A DNA stretch of 64,000 bases. Origin: Trichobilharzia szidati. Its lineage: Eukaryota > Platyhelminthes > Trematoda > Strigeidida > Schistosomatidae. Position numbers and translations under genes: made by a program. Each line of letters starts with the position of its first letter. Within the stretch, counting starts at the first letter, position 1. The stretch spans positions 161,718,199 through 161,782,198 of the forward strand of contig OX235279.1 of assembly GCA_944472155.2 (NCBI GenBank), written 5' to 3'. The notes beneath the pieces were generated by a model. It saw nothing but the letters and a program-made list of their open reading frames with translations. It had not been told where the DNA came from and ran no database searches. Shown here one piece after another: positions 44,601 through 46,469 of the stretch.

Positions 44601-46469
44601 ACTGTCGTGATTTCATGTTGTGTAAATGCAGCTGACTGGCGAGAGATTCACCGGTCGACGTAGAAATGCAAATGGAGCCATTCGTTTTTATCCTGTCTAT
44701 CTGTTGTGTTTGCTAAATTCTCATAACAGTTAGCGCAAGAATGAGAGCTTCATCATTTTATTACACGTGTGTGGTGTGGTGATTCGATAAACAGAGATTC
44801 AGTGATCAATGCCTCCCTTCCTCCAACAAACAAATTACTTTCTAATAGTGTCATCCTGTCCCACTAACCCAATCTACTCTGAGATTATATGCAAGTGAAT
44901 GCAATGCGATGCCATGGCTGAGCTGCGTTTTTTCTAGGTTATTTGACTTAACAGGAGGCAAATCATTCTACGTGTGGCTAAATTTCTATGTCCTGTCAAT
45001 CTTTCTTACTCTGATCTACTGATGGTTTCACGTATGATGTAACTGACATGACAGTCATTACATTGTGTTTGGTTTATTGTATGTGATTTTTCCTAATTGG
45101 ATCTACGGGGTGCTTTAGCCAACAATGTTTATCTCTGAGACACCTGGTTGGTTGATTTAAATGGCATCCTGACTAATTTTAGCTCCTACGTAGATATTTC
45201 CGTCATTTTCACTACCGATCTTATTCCTCCTATCGTTCATCATACATTTCTGAATCAGTTCTGGTGGGTAGTTAGATATTCACCAGCATTATTTCTTTTA
45301 AGTTTGATTTCATTATTTAAATCACCCGGCCTACTAGTTAGGCTCATTCCTGACCTGATTGTATCGAAATTTACCTAAAACCTATCTTACTTTACCGATT
45401 GTGGACGAGATGAATTACTGCCTAGTCTAAGTATTCATTAGAGTCTGTTAGATTTCCAGTGTGGCTGGAATTAGTTGGGGTGGCATTTAAATCAACTAGA
45501 CAACCAACCAAGCAGTTCTCTCACAGATAAACATTATCGTCTTTACCATCCGATAGAACCAGTTAAAGAGAATTACACATAACTTACCAGATCCTGTGTA
45601 ATGACTGTGAGGTCACCATCATAGGACAGTCAAACTGGTGGATCGGGGTTAGTTAGATTATTGGAACATACACATTTATTTCGTTGTAGAATGATTGACC
45701 CTACTAAGTTGAATAACCTAGGAAAAACAGGGCTCAGACATTGCATTGCATTGCATTCACTTGCATGCAATCACACAATATATTGGGATAGAGGGACAGA
45801 AAGTAATGTAGTTTGGTGGAGACCGTGATAGAGAGGTTAATCACTGACTGAGTCTCTGTTTGTCGAATGAGCAGTCGGGATGACGCAACATCTATGGTGA
45901 GGTTGTGGGAAGTGGCGACAGGCAAAAAGATGAAGGGGGAGAGGAAAAAGTAATAAATATAGAGAAAAAATTGTGAAACTTTGTGACTAAATTGATATGA
46001 TGATAATGAGTGGTAATAATTTAAGCTGGAAACCTTGTCATCCACTTGTCGATGCTTCATCATTACTCTGTTATATATGAAATAAACTCATCTGATATGG
46101 AATTAAACTCTACTATCACAGTGTCCCCAATTTCATTCCGTACATTAGTCCCAGAACCAGTTGGTATTGATGTCAGAAAATTTGAATGAATAGGAACAGA
46201 ACAATCAATACTTAGAGATATGTAAATAAAATTTTAAACTCACCTCCTCCATTTTTATAACATAAATACGGAAATCTCCAGACATTCCCCAATCCAATCG
46301 AGAATCCCATACAGGCTATCAGAAAGTCAATTCTCCCCTTCCACTGATCACGTTTCATAGGTTTTATTGTTTCATTTATTAGCTCATGATTATTATTATT
46401 ATTACTATTACTATTATTATTTTTAATAATATTTCTTTGAATTGATAAATGATCCTTTGATGAGGACAT
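679..46469 (-). CDS. SLC6-family Na+/Cl- dependent transporter, 8 exons, 3' end outside window
   Basis: Plasma-membrane symporter that uses Na+ and Cl- gradients to take up a neurotransmitter, amino acid or related solute. Eight GT-AG exons on the minus strand join without phase conflict into 458 codons: 46469-46244, 31455-31324, 30169-29902, 28227-28095, 19754-19620, 14363-14260, 2100-1863, 816-679. Family marks in order are the TM1 motif [17 protein letters not shown] in TM2, a YY pair in TM3, an EL2 Cys pair ([10 protein letters not shown]), TM6 FFSYSLGLG and TM8 LGIDSM. TM1 has Gly, not the Asp of serotonin/dopamine/noradrenaline carriers, so a GABA/taurine/creatine-like carrier is most likely. 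The substrate cannot be set from sequence. TM10-12 and the C-terminus (roughly 150 residues in the family) lie left of base 1. Introns are 14.8, 1.2, 1.7, 8.3, 5.3, 12.2 and 1.0 kb and packed with retroelements. Confidence 0.95.
884..925. repeat. AT dinucleotide microsatellite
   Basis: Nearly pure alternating AT run with small interruptions, inside SLC6 intron 7. Confidence 0.85.
1150..1795 (-). mobile_element. RTE LINE fragment, 3' half, decayed
   Basis: In order, this stretch matches the complement of the intact RTE's C-terminal coding region: the block ttgaccttcagtatgga is also found near 20525, followed by the lead-in 'gttgaaaat..aatctt' and a block equivalent to 20685-20700. Frames are broken many times. 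It lies in SLC6 intron 7, about 70 bp from exon 7. Confidence 0.6.
1863..2100 (-). CDS. SLC6 transporter exon 7 (TM7 to start of TM8)
   Basis: Begins with one base completing an Arg codon split by intron 6, then [11 protein letters not shown]. Contains the highly conserved [14 protein letters not shown] stretch of the EL4 region and ends LLGIDSM at a GTAAGT donor. The Asp and Ser of IDS correspond to Na+-site residues of the family. The residue after them is Met, where GAT-type carriers usually have Gln. The open frame runs on into both introns, but the splice sites and alignment limit the exon. Confidence 0.95.
2690..3590 (+). mobile_element. Penelope-like element fragment, RT motif to GIY-YIG end, decayed
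   Basis: Reads [14 protein letters not shown] near 2735, a disrupted YVDD box. A C-terminal region at 3111-3512 follows, with [13 protein letters not shown] (equivalent to the CGxxYIGRT of the GIY-YIG domain) and [13 protein letters not shown] (equivalent to the HLxxxGH segment). Stops and frameshifts are frequent. Lies in SLC6 intron 6. Confidence 0.7.
3600..4260. other. No gene seen; AT-rich tail sequence
   Basis: AT-rich stretch with many TAA/ATT words and an AATAAA near 3892. Probably PLE 3' untranslated sequence plus unique intron. No coding signal on either strand. Confidence 0.4.
4262..5000 (-). mobile_element. Penelope-like element fragment, minus strand, decayed
   Basis: Minus strand near 4526-4266 reads [20 protein letters not shown], a damaged CGxxYIGRTxRxLS GIY-YIG core. 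Further right the complement of atcatccacatatctta (about 4971-4987) encodes a YVDD-like box. So RT lies at the high coordinates and the endonuclease at the low ones, opposite to the next element. Confidence 0.7.
5004..5081 (-). repeat. Inverted PLE tail segment upstream of PLE body
   Basis: The words gcaataagaa, ttgtctgaatcg, gcgcaacacattt and gaacaatctgatca are the reverse complement of the end of the downstream tail at about 6785-6893. The PLE at 5083-6893 therefore carries an inverted copy of its own 3' tail directly before the body. Confidence 0.7.
5083..6630 (+). pseudogene. Penelope-like element RT + GIY-YIG ORF, broken by stops and frameshifts
   Basis: PLE polyprotein copying RNA into DNA and nicking the target. 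A 281-codon open segment (5083-5928) carries the PLE RT motifs [59 protein letters not shown] and [10 protein letters not shown]. It then meets a UGA at 5926-5928, shifts frame to an open segment at 5957-6334, and shifts again into a GIY-YIG domain ([15 protein letters not shown]) that has an in-frame TAA. The last open segment (6400-6630) ends with the usual [16 protein letters not shown] tail. The N-terminal RT0-2 region is missing. One stop, two shifts and one further stop make it inactive, but it is the second best PLE here. It sits in SLC6 intron 6. Confidence 0.88.
6635..6893 (+). repeat. PLE 3' tail (pseudo-LTR type)
   Basis: Untranslated tail after the PLE ORF. The blocks ttttgataccat, cagatgtactattacc, ttcattgttattttga and tgatcagattgttc recur at 16325-16620 (reversed) and partly at 56515-56660. 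Ends in the cca..gcttt..attcat region. Confidence 0.7.
6900..7260 (-). mobile_element. Penelope-like element RT fragment, decayed
   Basis: On the minus strand the complement of the 6985-7025 region reads [13 protein letters not shown], matching the [12 protein letters not shown] motif of the PLE RT. It is followed by LGP-like remnants. It faces the plus-strand element next to it. Confidence 0.6.
7265..8220. other. No gene seen; includes short AAT run
   Basis: A short (AAT) run lies at about 7279-7294. The remainder has scattered short ORFs without family motifs. Possibly a very old PLE/LINE relic; nothing firm on either strand. Confidence 0.35.
8225..8815 (+). mobile_element. RTE LINE fragment, C-terminal region, decayed
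   Basis: Plus strand reads [16 protein letters not shown] and [13 protein letters not shown], matching the intact RTE's [13 protein letters not shown] and [15 protein letters not shown]. It continues through a degraded [23 protein letters not shown], matching [21 protein letters not shown]. Multiple stops. SLC6 intron 6. Confidence 0.75.
9030..9300 (-). mobile_element. Penelope-like element RT fragment
   Basis: Minus strand reads [18 protein letters not shown] and [19 protein letters not shown], the region just after the YVDD box and the conserved LxFLDVxLxRR segment of PLE RTs. Confidence 0.75.
9305..9695. other. No gene seen
   Basis: AT-rich intronic sequence without family motifs on either strand. 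Confidence 0.4.
9700..10260 (-). mobile_element. RTE LINE 3' end and C-terminal relic
   Basis: Starts with ggttccgagcagaacgtatg, the complement-side RTE 3' end (compare ggttcctagtggaacataag at 20210). Then come decayed blocks equivalent to 20530-20700, such as gtcgatgaaagtccgcagta. No intact frame. Confidence 0.65.
10430..11545. other. No gene seen; (GT)n at about 10768-10787
   Basis: Contains a short GT microsatellite. A weak tRNA-like stretch near 10375-10450 (cgtcgaatct) could be a SINE relic. No coding evidence. Confidence 0.35.
11550..11998 (+). mobile_element. RTE LINE fragment (RT region), decayed
   Basis: Plus strand reads [11 protein letters not shown], then KTGVRQG and GGLDYAG, matching the intact copy's [28 protein letters not shown] and VDWIMRQT regions. 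A degraded LEDLQAKT-like segment follows. Stops throughout. Confidence 0.75.
12355..12500 (+). repeat. SINE fragment related to 56210-56400
   Basis: The words ttgccgttgattgactgga, gtcggctc and gcattctggat are shared in order with 56225-56360. The segment containing the hammerhead-like core is deleted here. Confidence 0.55.
12560..12735. other. No gene seen
   Basis: Short linking sequence before the RTE-2 relic. No motif recognised. Confidence 0.3.
12740..13565 (+). mobile_element. Second RTE-type LINE (SR3/Perere-3-like) C-terminal fragment
   Basis: Plus strand encodes [20 protein letters not shown], then [19 protein letters not shown], the post-RT segment of RTE-clade LINEs (usually SVLLYGCETW). 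A decayed [14 protein letters not shown] equivalent and [16 protein letters not shown] sequence follow. The 3' tail (gcatggagtgtagcgactcg, aaaacagtcggtcag) is shared with the nested copy ending near 17815. This family differs from the intact RTE at 20183-23415. Confidence 0.75.
13600..14255. other. No gene seen
   Basis: Intron 6 sequence next to exon 6. The phrase tcactcattggggactgcagg resembles 12670-12690, so at least one short dispersed repeat is present. No coding signal. Confidence 0.35.
14260..14363 (-). CDS. SLC6 transporter exon 6 (TM6)
   Basis: Encodes [18 protein letters not shown] then [11 protein letters not shown], the TM6 unwound region that lines the substrate and Na+ sites in the family (GAT-1 has VWLDAATQIFFSYGLGLG). 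Acceptor AAG, donor GTAAGT. Ends with two bases of the Arg codon completed by exon 7. Confidence 0.95.
14635..14684. repeat. (AAT)n microsatellite, about 16 units
   Basis: Uninterrupted AAT/ATA repeat, likely variable between individuals. It may descend from the 3' tail of an RTE or PLE insertion. Confidence 0.9.
14995..16308 (-). CDS. Penelope-like element RT + GIY-YIG endonuclease ORF, N-terminally truncated
   Basis: 437 codons without a break, the longest PLE frame in the window. RT motifs in order: [22 protein letters not shown] (about residue 45), [20 protein letters not shown] (about 100), [11 protein letters not shown] (about 140, catalytic Asp pair), [17 protein letters not shown] (about 180). 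The C-terminal domain has [19 protein letters not shown] near residue 350 and the HLIDSGH segment, the GIY-YIG nuclease with two Cys before it. The protein lacks RT0-RT2, which would precede MAKWLGELL; sequence above 16308 switches straight to tail DNA. It is therefore a 5'-truncated insertion, not an active source. SLC6 intron 5 lies left of exon 5, so this copy is antisense-neutral: it runs in the same direction as SLC6 transcription. Confidence 0.88.
   Translation of the reverse strand: MAKWLGELLQPLHKLVVNHNVKDVFEFIDNVDDISVNGKQMLSLDVASLFTNVPLMETVDFICQQILEKQTDIGIPVISLKELLLRCTMNVHFIFNNLYYRQIDGIAMGSPLGPILADFFLAKIENGPLRQVIEKTDSYFRYVDDTFIILDVKTDKNVMLKKFNDVHPSLIFTCEEEHDGGLHFLDVQLSRREDGSLKRDVYRKPTSVGQYTHFLSFVPIRYKINLVRCLTNRARRICTDDSLENELGYIQNTLVQMGYPSRFVRRHMNTRYNKEKLTTVKKKELFMKLQFNGDVASEVLHLRLSRVIKRTYTATTLCLSFSSRPILIAQVKDKLPSCATSMCIYKFSCSCGESYIGRTTRQLSKRINEHLPSWFEKGQIKSKQSSILAHLIDSGHQVGKNSAFKVIYRIPSSLSNGIRTHLLHLAEAMGINSREQS
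16325..16620 (-). repeat. PLE tail in direct orientation upstream of PLE body
   Basis: Reverse complement of the tail at 6635-6893: shared blocks ggcaataagaag, ttgtctt, aacaatctgatcacac, ttcaataaagagtt-like and ggtatcaaaacaaa. In the direction of the minus-strand PLE it reads tail then body, a partial tandem arrangement, unlike the inverted arrangement at 5004-5081. Confidence 0.7.
16620..17398 (-). mobile_element. RTE LINE fragment, left part of an interrupted copy
   Basis: Complement-side match to the intact RTE: gggttccgagtgaaacatag corresponds to the 3' end. Blocks for the LRRP and QEPIA regions, the WP.RI segment and a stretch like 20850-20930 (atcttcatcacctctgtct, agtcctgtcttcgctgctt) follow. 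Decayed frames. Interrupted at about 17398 by another LINE. Confidence 0.75.
17399..17815 (+). mobile_element. SR3/Perere-3-like LINE 3' fragment nested in RTE
   Basis: Plus strand reads [20 protein letters not shown] then GRCRLPG, followed by degraded [13 protein letters not shown] and QWRR-like sequence, the C-terminus of the second RTE family. The 3' tail (gtgcaaagttctatg, aaaacagacagacag) matches 13535-13565. The flanking sequence on both sides belongs to one interrupted RTE copy. Confidence 0.75.
17816..18030 (-). mobile_element. RTE LINE fragment, right part of interrupted copy
   Basis: Resumes the RTE alignment exactly where it was left: atatatcatctgcaaaatcc equals the intact copy's region around 20980-21005, then agtctaacgcaaaatctagt matches 21060-21080 and ctcctgtatttacttcgaac matches 21130-21150. 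Confidence 0.7.
18230..18612 (+). mobile_element. RTE LINE extreme C-terminus fragment
   Basis: Plus strand reads LEWETTSWL and ends [13 protein letters not shown], matching [16 protein letters not shown] at the end of the intact RTE. Broken in the middle. Confidence 0.65.
18654..19015. mobile_element. Short element with terminal inverted repeats (MITE-like)
   Basis: Left end tttaggt-gatctgcttggtgcc-(..)-taatcaagaaacca (18654-18696) is repeated inverted at the right end (about 18953-19015), with a 14-nt insertion after tttaggt. About 360 bp with no ORF. I see no clear target duplication. Relatives lie at 370-650 and 26640-26760. A non-autonomous DNA element is the simplest reading. Confidence 0.55.
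19230..19595 (+). mobile_element. PLE C-terminus and tail relic
   Basis: Aligned by eye with 41370-41700: ccctagaagcctg, the cagcg/ttgccac blocks and gtctagaagga..cgaaagcttcgcgattaaa equivalents occur in the same order. Coding frame lost. Lies directly left of exon 5. Confidence 0.55.
19620..19754 (-). CDS. SLC6 transporter exon 5 (TM5)
   Basis: 45 codons: [20 protein letters not shown], then [19 protein letters not shown]. Matches TM5 and EL3 of the family, where the P-Y pair and the GA..GI..Y..P pattern are conserved. Acceptor TTTCAG, donor GTAAGA, phase 0 both sides. Confidence 0.95.
19885..20100 (-). mobile_element. Possible PLE remnant
   Basis: Minus-strand open segment contains [13 protein letters not shown], resembling the YRKPTxTxxYLNF motif after the PLE RT. 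Nothing else around it is convincing. Confidence 0.35.
20170..20182. repeat. Target-site duplication, left copy
   Basis: The 13-mer tcagttcatggat here is repeated exactly at 23416-23428, framing the RTE element. Confidence 0.9.
20183..23415 (-). mobile_element. Near full-length RTE-clade LINE (SR2-like), 3233 bp
   Basis: Flanked by a 13-bp target-site duplication and ending, in element sense, in a short AAT-type tail. A 5' untranslated segment (23415 to about 23340) precedes one ORF with APE endonuclease and reverse transcriptase, then a C-terminal region ending CSTRNPREQ and a 3' end of about 45 bp. The length fits RTE elements (about 3.2-3.9 kb). It is the best LINE in the window and lies in SLC6 intron 4, in the same direction as SLC6. 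Confidence 0.93.
20195..23343 (-). pseudogene. RTE endonuclease-reverse transcriptase ORF with two 4-nt insertions
   Basis: Would nick target DNA and copy element RNA in place. The first 785-codon segment (23343-20986) has the APE nuclease: [32 protein letters not shown] and GSDHYLV (the catalytic Asn, Glu, Asp/Asn and Asp-His). The RT follows: [63 protein letters not shown]. At 20992-20995 four extra bases turn the FADD box into FA plus a frameshift. The next segment (20993-20760) restarts at [14 protein letters not shown] second 4-nt insertion at about 20750-20753 moves to the last segment (ending 20195) with [20 protein letters not shown] and [14 protein letters not shown]. There are no other stops. 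The first frame opens at a GTG; the first ATGs are nearer MTRAGES and MRAKIRM. The protein is inactive in this copy. Confidence 0.92.
23416..23428. repeat. Target-site duplication, right copy
   Basis: Exact second copy of the 13-mer at 20170-20182. Confidence 0.9.
23465..23600 (-). repeat. PLE tail (pseudo-LTR) with hammerhead-like fold
   Basis: Minus strand reads attacgagcaatag, tgtgctcgaaacgtggtc and atcagttaatattac. This matches the tail at 31930-31995 and 39960-40040: stem gagca/tgctc followed by gaaac and a gtc cleavage-type triplet. Confidence 0.6.
23605..24105. other. No gene seen
   Basis: AT-rich intron 4 sequence without recognised motif. Confidence 0.4.
24110..24365 (-). mobile_element. 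PLE fragment before the GIY-YIG domain
   Basis: Minus strand reads [17 protein letters not shown] then CGARHMGRL, matching [17 protein letters not shown] and CGESYIGRT of the PLE at 14995-16308. The catalytic Tyr motif is lost. Confidence 0.7.
24828..25035 (-). mobile_element. tRNA-headed SINE with RTE-like 3' end, copy 1
   Basis: On the minus strand from about 25030: an A-box-like GTGGCTAAGTAATAG, then the B box GGTTCGATCC (25006 region down to about 24977), a body containing GGTACAGAGGGAGGCTAG, and a 3' end GAAGCCATATGTTCCACTGGG. That 3' end matches the 3' end of the RTE at 20183 (GAAGCCTTATGTTCCACTAGG). Non-coding, pol III type. It probably relies on the RTE enzyme. Confidence 0.7.
25105..25245 (+). 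repeat. Sm-alpha-like SINE fragment
   Basis: Reads ggccttgtaaccaaaaggtt, then gaaacagctgttcaataagt and gctcccc, the order seen in the better copies (tRNA-like part, gaaac, stem I partner). The core is too decayed to fold. Confidence 0.5.
25250..25780. other. No gene seen
   Basis: AT-rich intron 4 sequence. A short TA repeat lies at about 25675-25690. Confidence 0.4.
25860..26215 (-). mobile_element. RTE LINE fragment, decayed
   Basis: The blocks ttgataaatctctgcaactt, gttgaaaatccgaatt and the agtggagaagatttctgcac region parallel 20550-20720 of the intact element. Frames are broken. Confidence 0.65.
26221..26365 (+). mobile_element. Sm-alpha-like SINE segment with the best hammerhead core
   Basis: CTGAAGA (26230-26236) fits the hammerhead consensus CUGANGA and GAAA (26254-26257) closes the core. 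Stem I strands AGTACTG (26223-26229) and CAGTACT (26266-26272) are perfectly complementary. Stem II (GACC/GGAC) has one A-A mismatch. Stem III is very weak. The tail ctcatgatggaatcc is shared by all copies. Cleavage activity is untested. Confidence 0.7.
26640..26765. repeat. Relative of the TIR element, right end
   Basis: tttcttgatca, catggtggtatcaag, gagatcacatactgtgatct resembles 18958-19012. The left end was not found. Confidence 0.45.
26770..27035 (-). mobile_element. SR3-like LINE RT fragment
   Basis: Minus strand reads [20 protein letters not shown] and further [12 protein letters not shown], the RT segment that in RTE-type LINEs reads KAAGPDG..PE..K, then a Trp-rich stretch and VIVPIFKKG. 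It is closer to the second RTE family than to the intact element. Confidence 0.6.
27060..27860 (+). mobile_element. RTE LINE fragments, rearranged
   Basis: First a C-terminal piece with a degraded [13 protein letters not shown], matching [14 protein letters not shown]. Then, from about 27385, an earlier piece: [20 protein letters not shown] and [19 protein letters not shown], matching [19 protein letters not shown] and [19 protein letters not shown]. The order is reversed relative to the element, so two insertions or a rearrangement are involved. Confidence 0.75.
28095..28227 (-). CDS. SLC6 transporter exon 4 (TM4)
   Basis: Completes the Glu codon of exon 3, giving [20 protein letters not shown] across the junction, then [20 protein letters not shown] and IKTSAK. 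This is the classic EL2-TM4 sequence of the GABA/amino-acid SLC6 group. Acceptor AACAG, donor GTAAGT. Confidence 0.96.
28540..29645 (-). mobile_element. RTE LINE, RT to C-terminus, decayed
   Basis: A single colinear but broken copy. Minus strand at 29495-29289 reads [13 protein letters not shown] then [12 protein letters not shown] and [13 protein letters not shown]-encoding stretch lies near 29080, and the LRRP/QQICR region near 28600-28700. It sits in SLC6 intron 3, about 250 bp from exon 3. Confidence 0.75.
29902..30169 (-). CDS. SLC6 transporter exon 3 (TM3 and extracellular loop 2)
   Basis: Starts by completing the Gly of [12 protein letters not shown]3 has [12 protein letters not shown] with the family's substrate-contact Tyr pair, followed by [20 protein letters not shown]. 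The two Cys nine residues apart correspond to the EL2 disulfide. EL2 has sequons NVT and NQS. The exon ends TEYWE at a GTAAGT donor. PWxxCGxxWNT is typical of the GABA/taurine/creatine group. Confidence 0.96.
30340..30530 (+). mobile_element. RTE LINE RT fragment
   Basis: Plus strand reads [24 protein letters not shown] and [13 protein letters not shown], matching [20 protein letters not shown] and [11 protein letters not shown]. Confidence 0.75.
30830..31300 (-). mobile_element. Sm-alpha-like SINE(s), hammerhead-bearing
   Basis: Minus strand of 30965-30900 reads CTGAAGG..TAGGCTGACGAAACAG with the flanking stem I strand CCAGTAGTCC. The core A9 is G, so it is altered. The part to the right (31060-31295) carries the second half of the family: gtagtcacctgggttcttct, ggacaaatac, ggctagcggtagtcgtgcta, cccagtggcttaatggtcta. 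Confidence 0.65.
31324..31455 (-). CDS. SLC6 transporter exon 2 (end of TM1 to TM2)
   Basis: Completes the GGGAF motif and continues [20 protein letters not shown] then [14 protein letters not shown], ending CPLFQ. TM2 and the LE..GQ signature are textbook SLC6. Acceptor TTACAG, donor GTAAGT. A SINE starts about 90 bp upstream in intron 1. Confidence 0.96.
31547..31700 (-). mobile_element. Sm-alpha-like SINE fragment
   Basis: Minus strand: perfect stem II GTCC-caaacaa-GGAC, then GAAAC, GTC triplet and CAGTACTCC. The core reads TGTGAAGA, lacking the essential C before TGA, so self-cleavage is unlikely. Confidence 0.7.
31920..32012 (+). repeat. PLE tail (pseudo-LTR) with hammerhead-like fold
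   Basis: Reads gattatgagcaataat, ttgtgctcgaaacgtcatca, gtaaatattactgtataaca. It directly precedes the PLE body at 32040. Confidence 0.6.
32040..33205 (+). mobile_element. Penelope-like element, RT to GIY-YIG end, decayed
   Basis: Plus strand reads [17 protein letters not shown], then [13 protein letters not shown] near 32220, [16 protein letters not shown] and [10 protein letters not shown] damaged CGQVRYIGLS-like segment lies near 32855, and [23 protein letters not shown] sequence near 33110. Many stops. SLC6 intron 1. Confidence 0.75.
33210..33690. other. No gene seen; PLE 3' untranslated-like
   Basis: AT-rich. ttattcttgtctgacaaacctag resembles 24675-24700, so part is a dispersed tail repeat. 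Confidence 0.35.
33700..34320 (-). repeat. Inverted PLE tail flanking the PLE at 34321-35345
   Basis: On the minus strand it reads the same tail as 35085-35340, including the private variant cgaaaggcatcgtcatcc and the duplicated gttcattcattg, not seen in other copies. It is interrupted by a solo LTR at 33941-34243. Confidence 0.75.
33941..34243 (+). mobile_element. Solo LTR of the Gypsy-type family
   Basis: Begins tgtggtgagagctggctgct and ends ccattgtcttctgttgttaca, the minus-strand version of the 57147-58250 LTRs with substitutions and deletions (303 against 341 bp). Flanked by gtag at 33937-33940 and 34244-34247. The tail sequence continues on both sides. It probably arose by LTR-LTR recombination. 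Confidence 0.8.
34321..35345 (+). mobile_element. Penelope-like element, RT fragment to tail
   Basis: Starts [15 protein letters not shown], continues in broken frames to [16 protein letters not shown], then [17 protein letters not shown] (endonuclease entry) and VRLAEHKT. The tail has EALFIEL and ends ctaataaac. It is flanked on the left by an inverted copy of its own tail. Confidence 0.75.
35560..36390 (-). mobile_element. Penelope-like element fragment, RT motif onward, decayed
   Basis: Minus strand reads [11 protein letters not shown] (36320 region), then a [24 protein letters not shown] stretch, [12 protein letters not shown] and a decayed linker. The GIY-YIG domain was not found at the left end. 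Confidence 0.7.
36560..37500. repeat. Left arm of a long inverted repeat
   Basis: Reverse-complement partner of 44200-45165. Shared runs include atcacatacaataaaccaaa, gagctctcattcttgcgcta, aaccaacggacacacata and gacaactcactgtt-like blocks. It holds a PLE tail (36840-36960) followed by an RTE C-terminus. Confidence 0.75.
37260..37860 (-). mobile_element. RTE LINE C-terminal fragment, decayed
   Basis: Complement-side blocks: tctcctcaaaatgtgtctta and ccatcttcattttcttctgc equal 20410-20455. The rest runs on to gttccgttgataatgactgg near 37822, equal to 20818-20836. A G run of about ten lies at 37659-37669. Confidence 0.7.
37870..38700. other. No gene seen
   Basis: Intron 1 sequence. cctgcatgtgagtttgggag is not repeated elsewhere. 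No coding motif. Confidence 0.35.
38712..38905 (-). mobile_element. tRNA-headed SINE with RTE-like ends, copy 2
   Basis: Minus strand from about 38900: tRNA-like head with TGGAATGCTCGC and B-box-like AGTTCGATCC. The body ctaagaccgataaaaagggt, aggttgtgctagctagcaac parallels the RTE 5' end (23400-23330: agcccggataaagagggagg, gtgctagcaac). The 3' end gagcctcatgttccacttgg parallels the RTE 3' end. Confidence 0.7.
38910..39920. other. No gene; small SINE piece at 39283-39368
   Basis: The piece reads, on the minus strand, GGACGAAACAGCTGTTCGG and ends gatgaaatcctg, the hammerhead-proximal part of an Sm-alpha-like SINE. The rest shows nothing. Confidence 0.5.
39930..40225 (-). repeat. PLE tail
   Basis: Complement of the common PLE tail: attatttactgatgaccacg, ccctgctcatagtgtcatat, gatgagtcattcctattgaa. 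Same order as 59330-59600. Confidence 0.6.
40480..40680 (-). repeat. Inverted PLE tail flanking the PLE at 40681-41110
   Basis: Complement-side tail containing tttgtttattagatgtatca, actggatgacgtttcgaaca and cataatcatatcaattataa. It stops abruptly at ttgtcgtag, where coding sequence in the other direction begins. Confidence 0.75.
40681..41110 (+). mobile_element. Penelope-like element C-terminus plus tail
   Basis: Reads [20 protein letters not shown], then [12 protein letters not shown], followed by [13 protein letters not shown] and [15 protein letters not shown]. The tail ends ctaataaacaaactaata. Only the end of the endonuclease region is present. Confidence 0.8.
41150..41240 (+). mobile_element. 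PLE endonuclease C-terminus, left of a nested LINE end
   Basis: Reads [18 protein letters not shown] up to the insertion. The same frame resumes at 41307. Confidence 0.75.
41241..41294 (+). mobile_element. 54-bp RTE LINE 3' end insertion
   Basis: ggagacgcacggctgaagcc, ctatgttcctctgggattta and an (aat) tail equal the last 40 or so bases of the RTE plus its tail. Flanked by the 12-mer atattcttccat at 41229-41240 and 41295-41306. An extremely 5'-truncated LINE insertion. Confidence 0.85.
41311..41478 (+). pseudogene. PLE C-terminal segment, 55 open codons
   Basis: [20 protein letters not shown] then ARTE-like [20 protein letters not shown] and ending QLTKS-stop. F.W..V.IL followed by ARE.LEAW is the normal end of GIY-YIG PLE proteins. 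It is continuous with 41150-41240 once the nested insertion is taken out, so it is not an independent gene. Confidence 0.8.
41480..41715 (+). repeat. PLE 3' untranslated tail
   Basis: Contains gctgtctagaaggacgacga, agcttcgcgattaaa and cagctcagagaa, shared with 19520-19590. Confidence 0.6.
41735..42900 (-). mobile_element. Penelope-like element, RT to endonuclease entry, decayed
   Basis: Minus strand from 42893: [40 protein letters not shown], then [20 protein letters not shown] and after a shift [12 protein letters not shown] linker rich in GTT/GAT repeats (about 41985-42075) follows, then [12 protein letters not shown] near 41780 as the endonuclease entry. Same family as 59700-60405. Confidence 0.75.
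42905..43145. other. No gene seen
   Basis: Probably the N-terminal PLE relic or its leader. No motif strong enough to name. Confidence 0.3.
43150..43510. mobile_element. Two Sm-alpha-like SINE pieces in opposite orientation
   Basis: 43195-43345 reads on minus: TTATGAGTCTCAAAATAGGA then GAAAAAAC, a decayed core. 43380-43510 reads on plus: CAATGAGTCCCTGACTAGGC, then TTACGAAACAGC. Neither has an intact CUGANGA. Confidence 0.55.
43650..44175 (-). mobile_element. Penelope-like element GIY-YIG end
   Basis: Minus strand reads a shifted [20 protein letters not shown] near 44145-44085, a damaged CGxxYIGRT box. The C-terminus [20 protein letters not shown] follows at 43890-43800. It matches the last part of 52560-53210. 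Confidence 0.7.
44200..45165. repeat. Right arm of a long inverted repeat
   Basis: Partner of 36560-37500. On the plus strand it starts with an RTE C-terminus (LRRPLSE-like) and continues to a PLE tail in the opposite sense near 44760-44900. Confidence 0.75.
45170..45435. other. No gene seen
   Basis: Linking sequence. A short ORF shows no family motif. Confidence 0.3.
45440..46130 (+). repeat. PLE C-terminal and tail copy related to the inverted-repeat arms
   Basis: Same order of blocks as 36560-36960 (caaccaaccaa, gagaattacacat, tgcatgcaatcacacaatat), then ataatgagtggtaataattt, ccttgtcatcc and ttatatatgaaataaac as tail. Includes a cattg tandem at about 45738-45756. It ends about 110 bp from SLC6 exon 1. 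Confidence 0.6.
46244..46469 (-). CDS. SLC6 transporter exon 1 (N-terminus and TM1)
   Basis: Starts at ATG 46469 (AACAATGTC context) and encodes 75 codons. The N-terminus has a run [11 protein letters not shown] (about residues 18-28) from an AAT-rich tract, then [20 protein letters not shown] and [23 protein letters not shown] and [10 protein letters not shown] are the TM1 signature, and Gly precedes LGN. The frame stays open to 46523, but only from a GTG, with a TAA just before it. Donor GTGAGT. I prefer the ATG; an upstream non-coding exon is possible. Confidence 0.93.
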
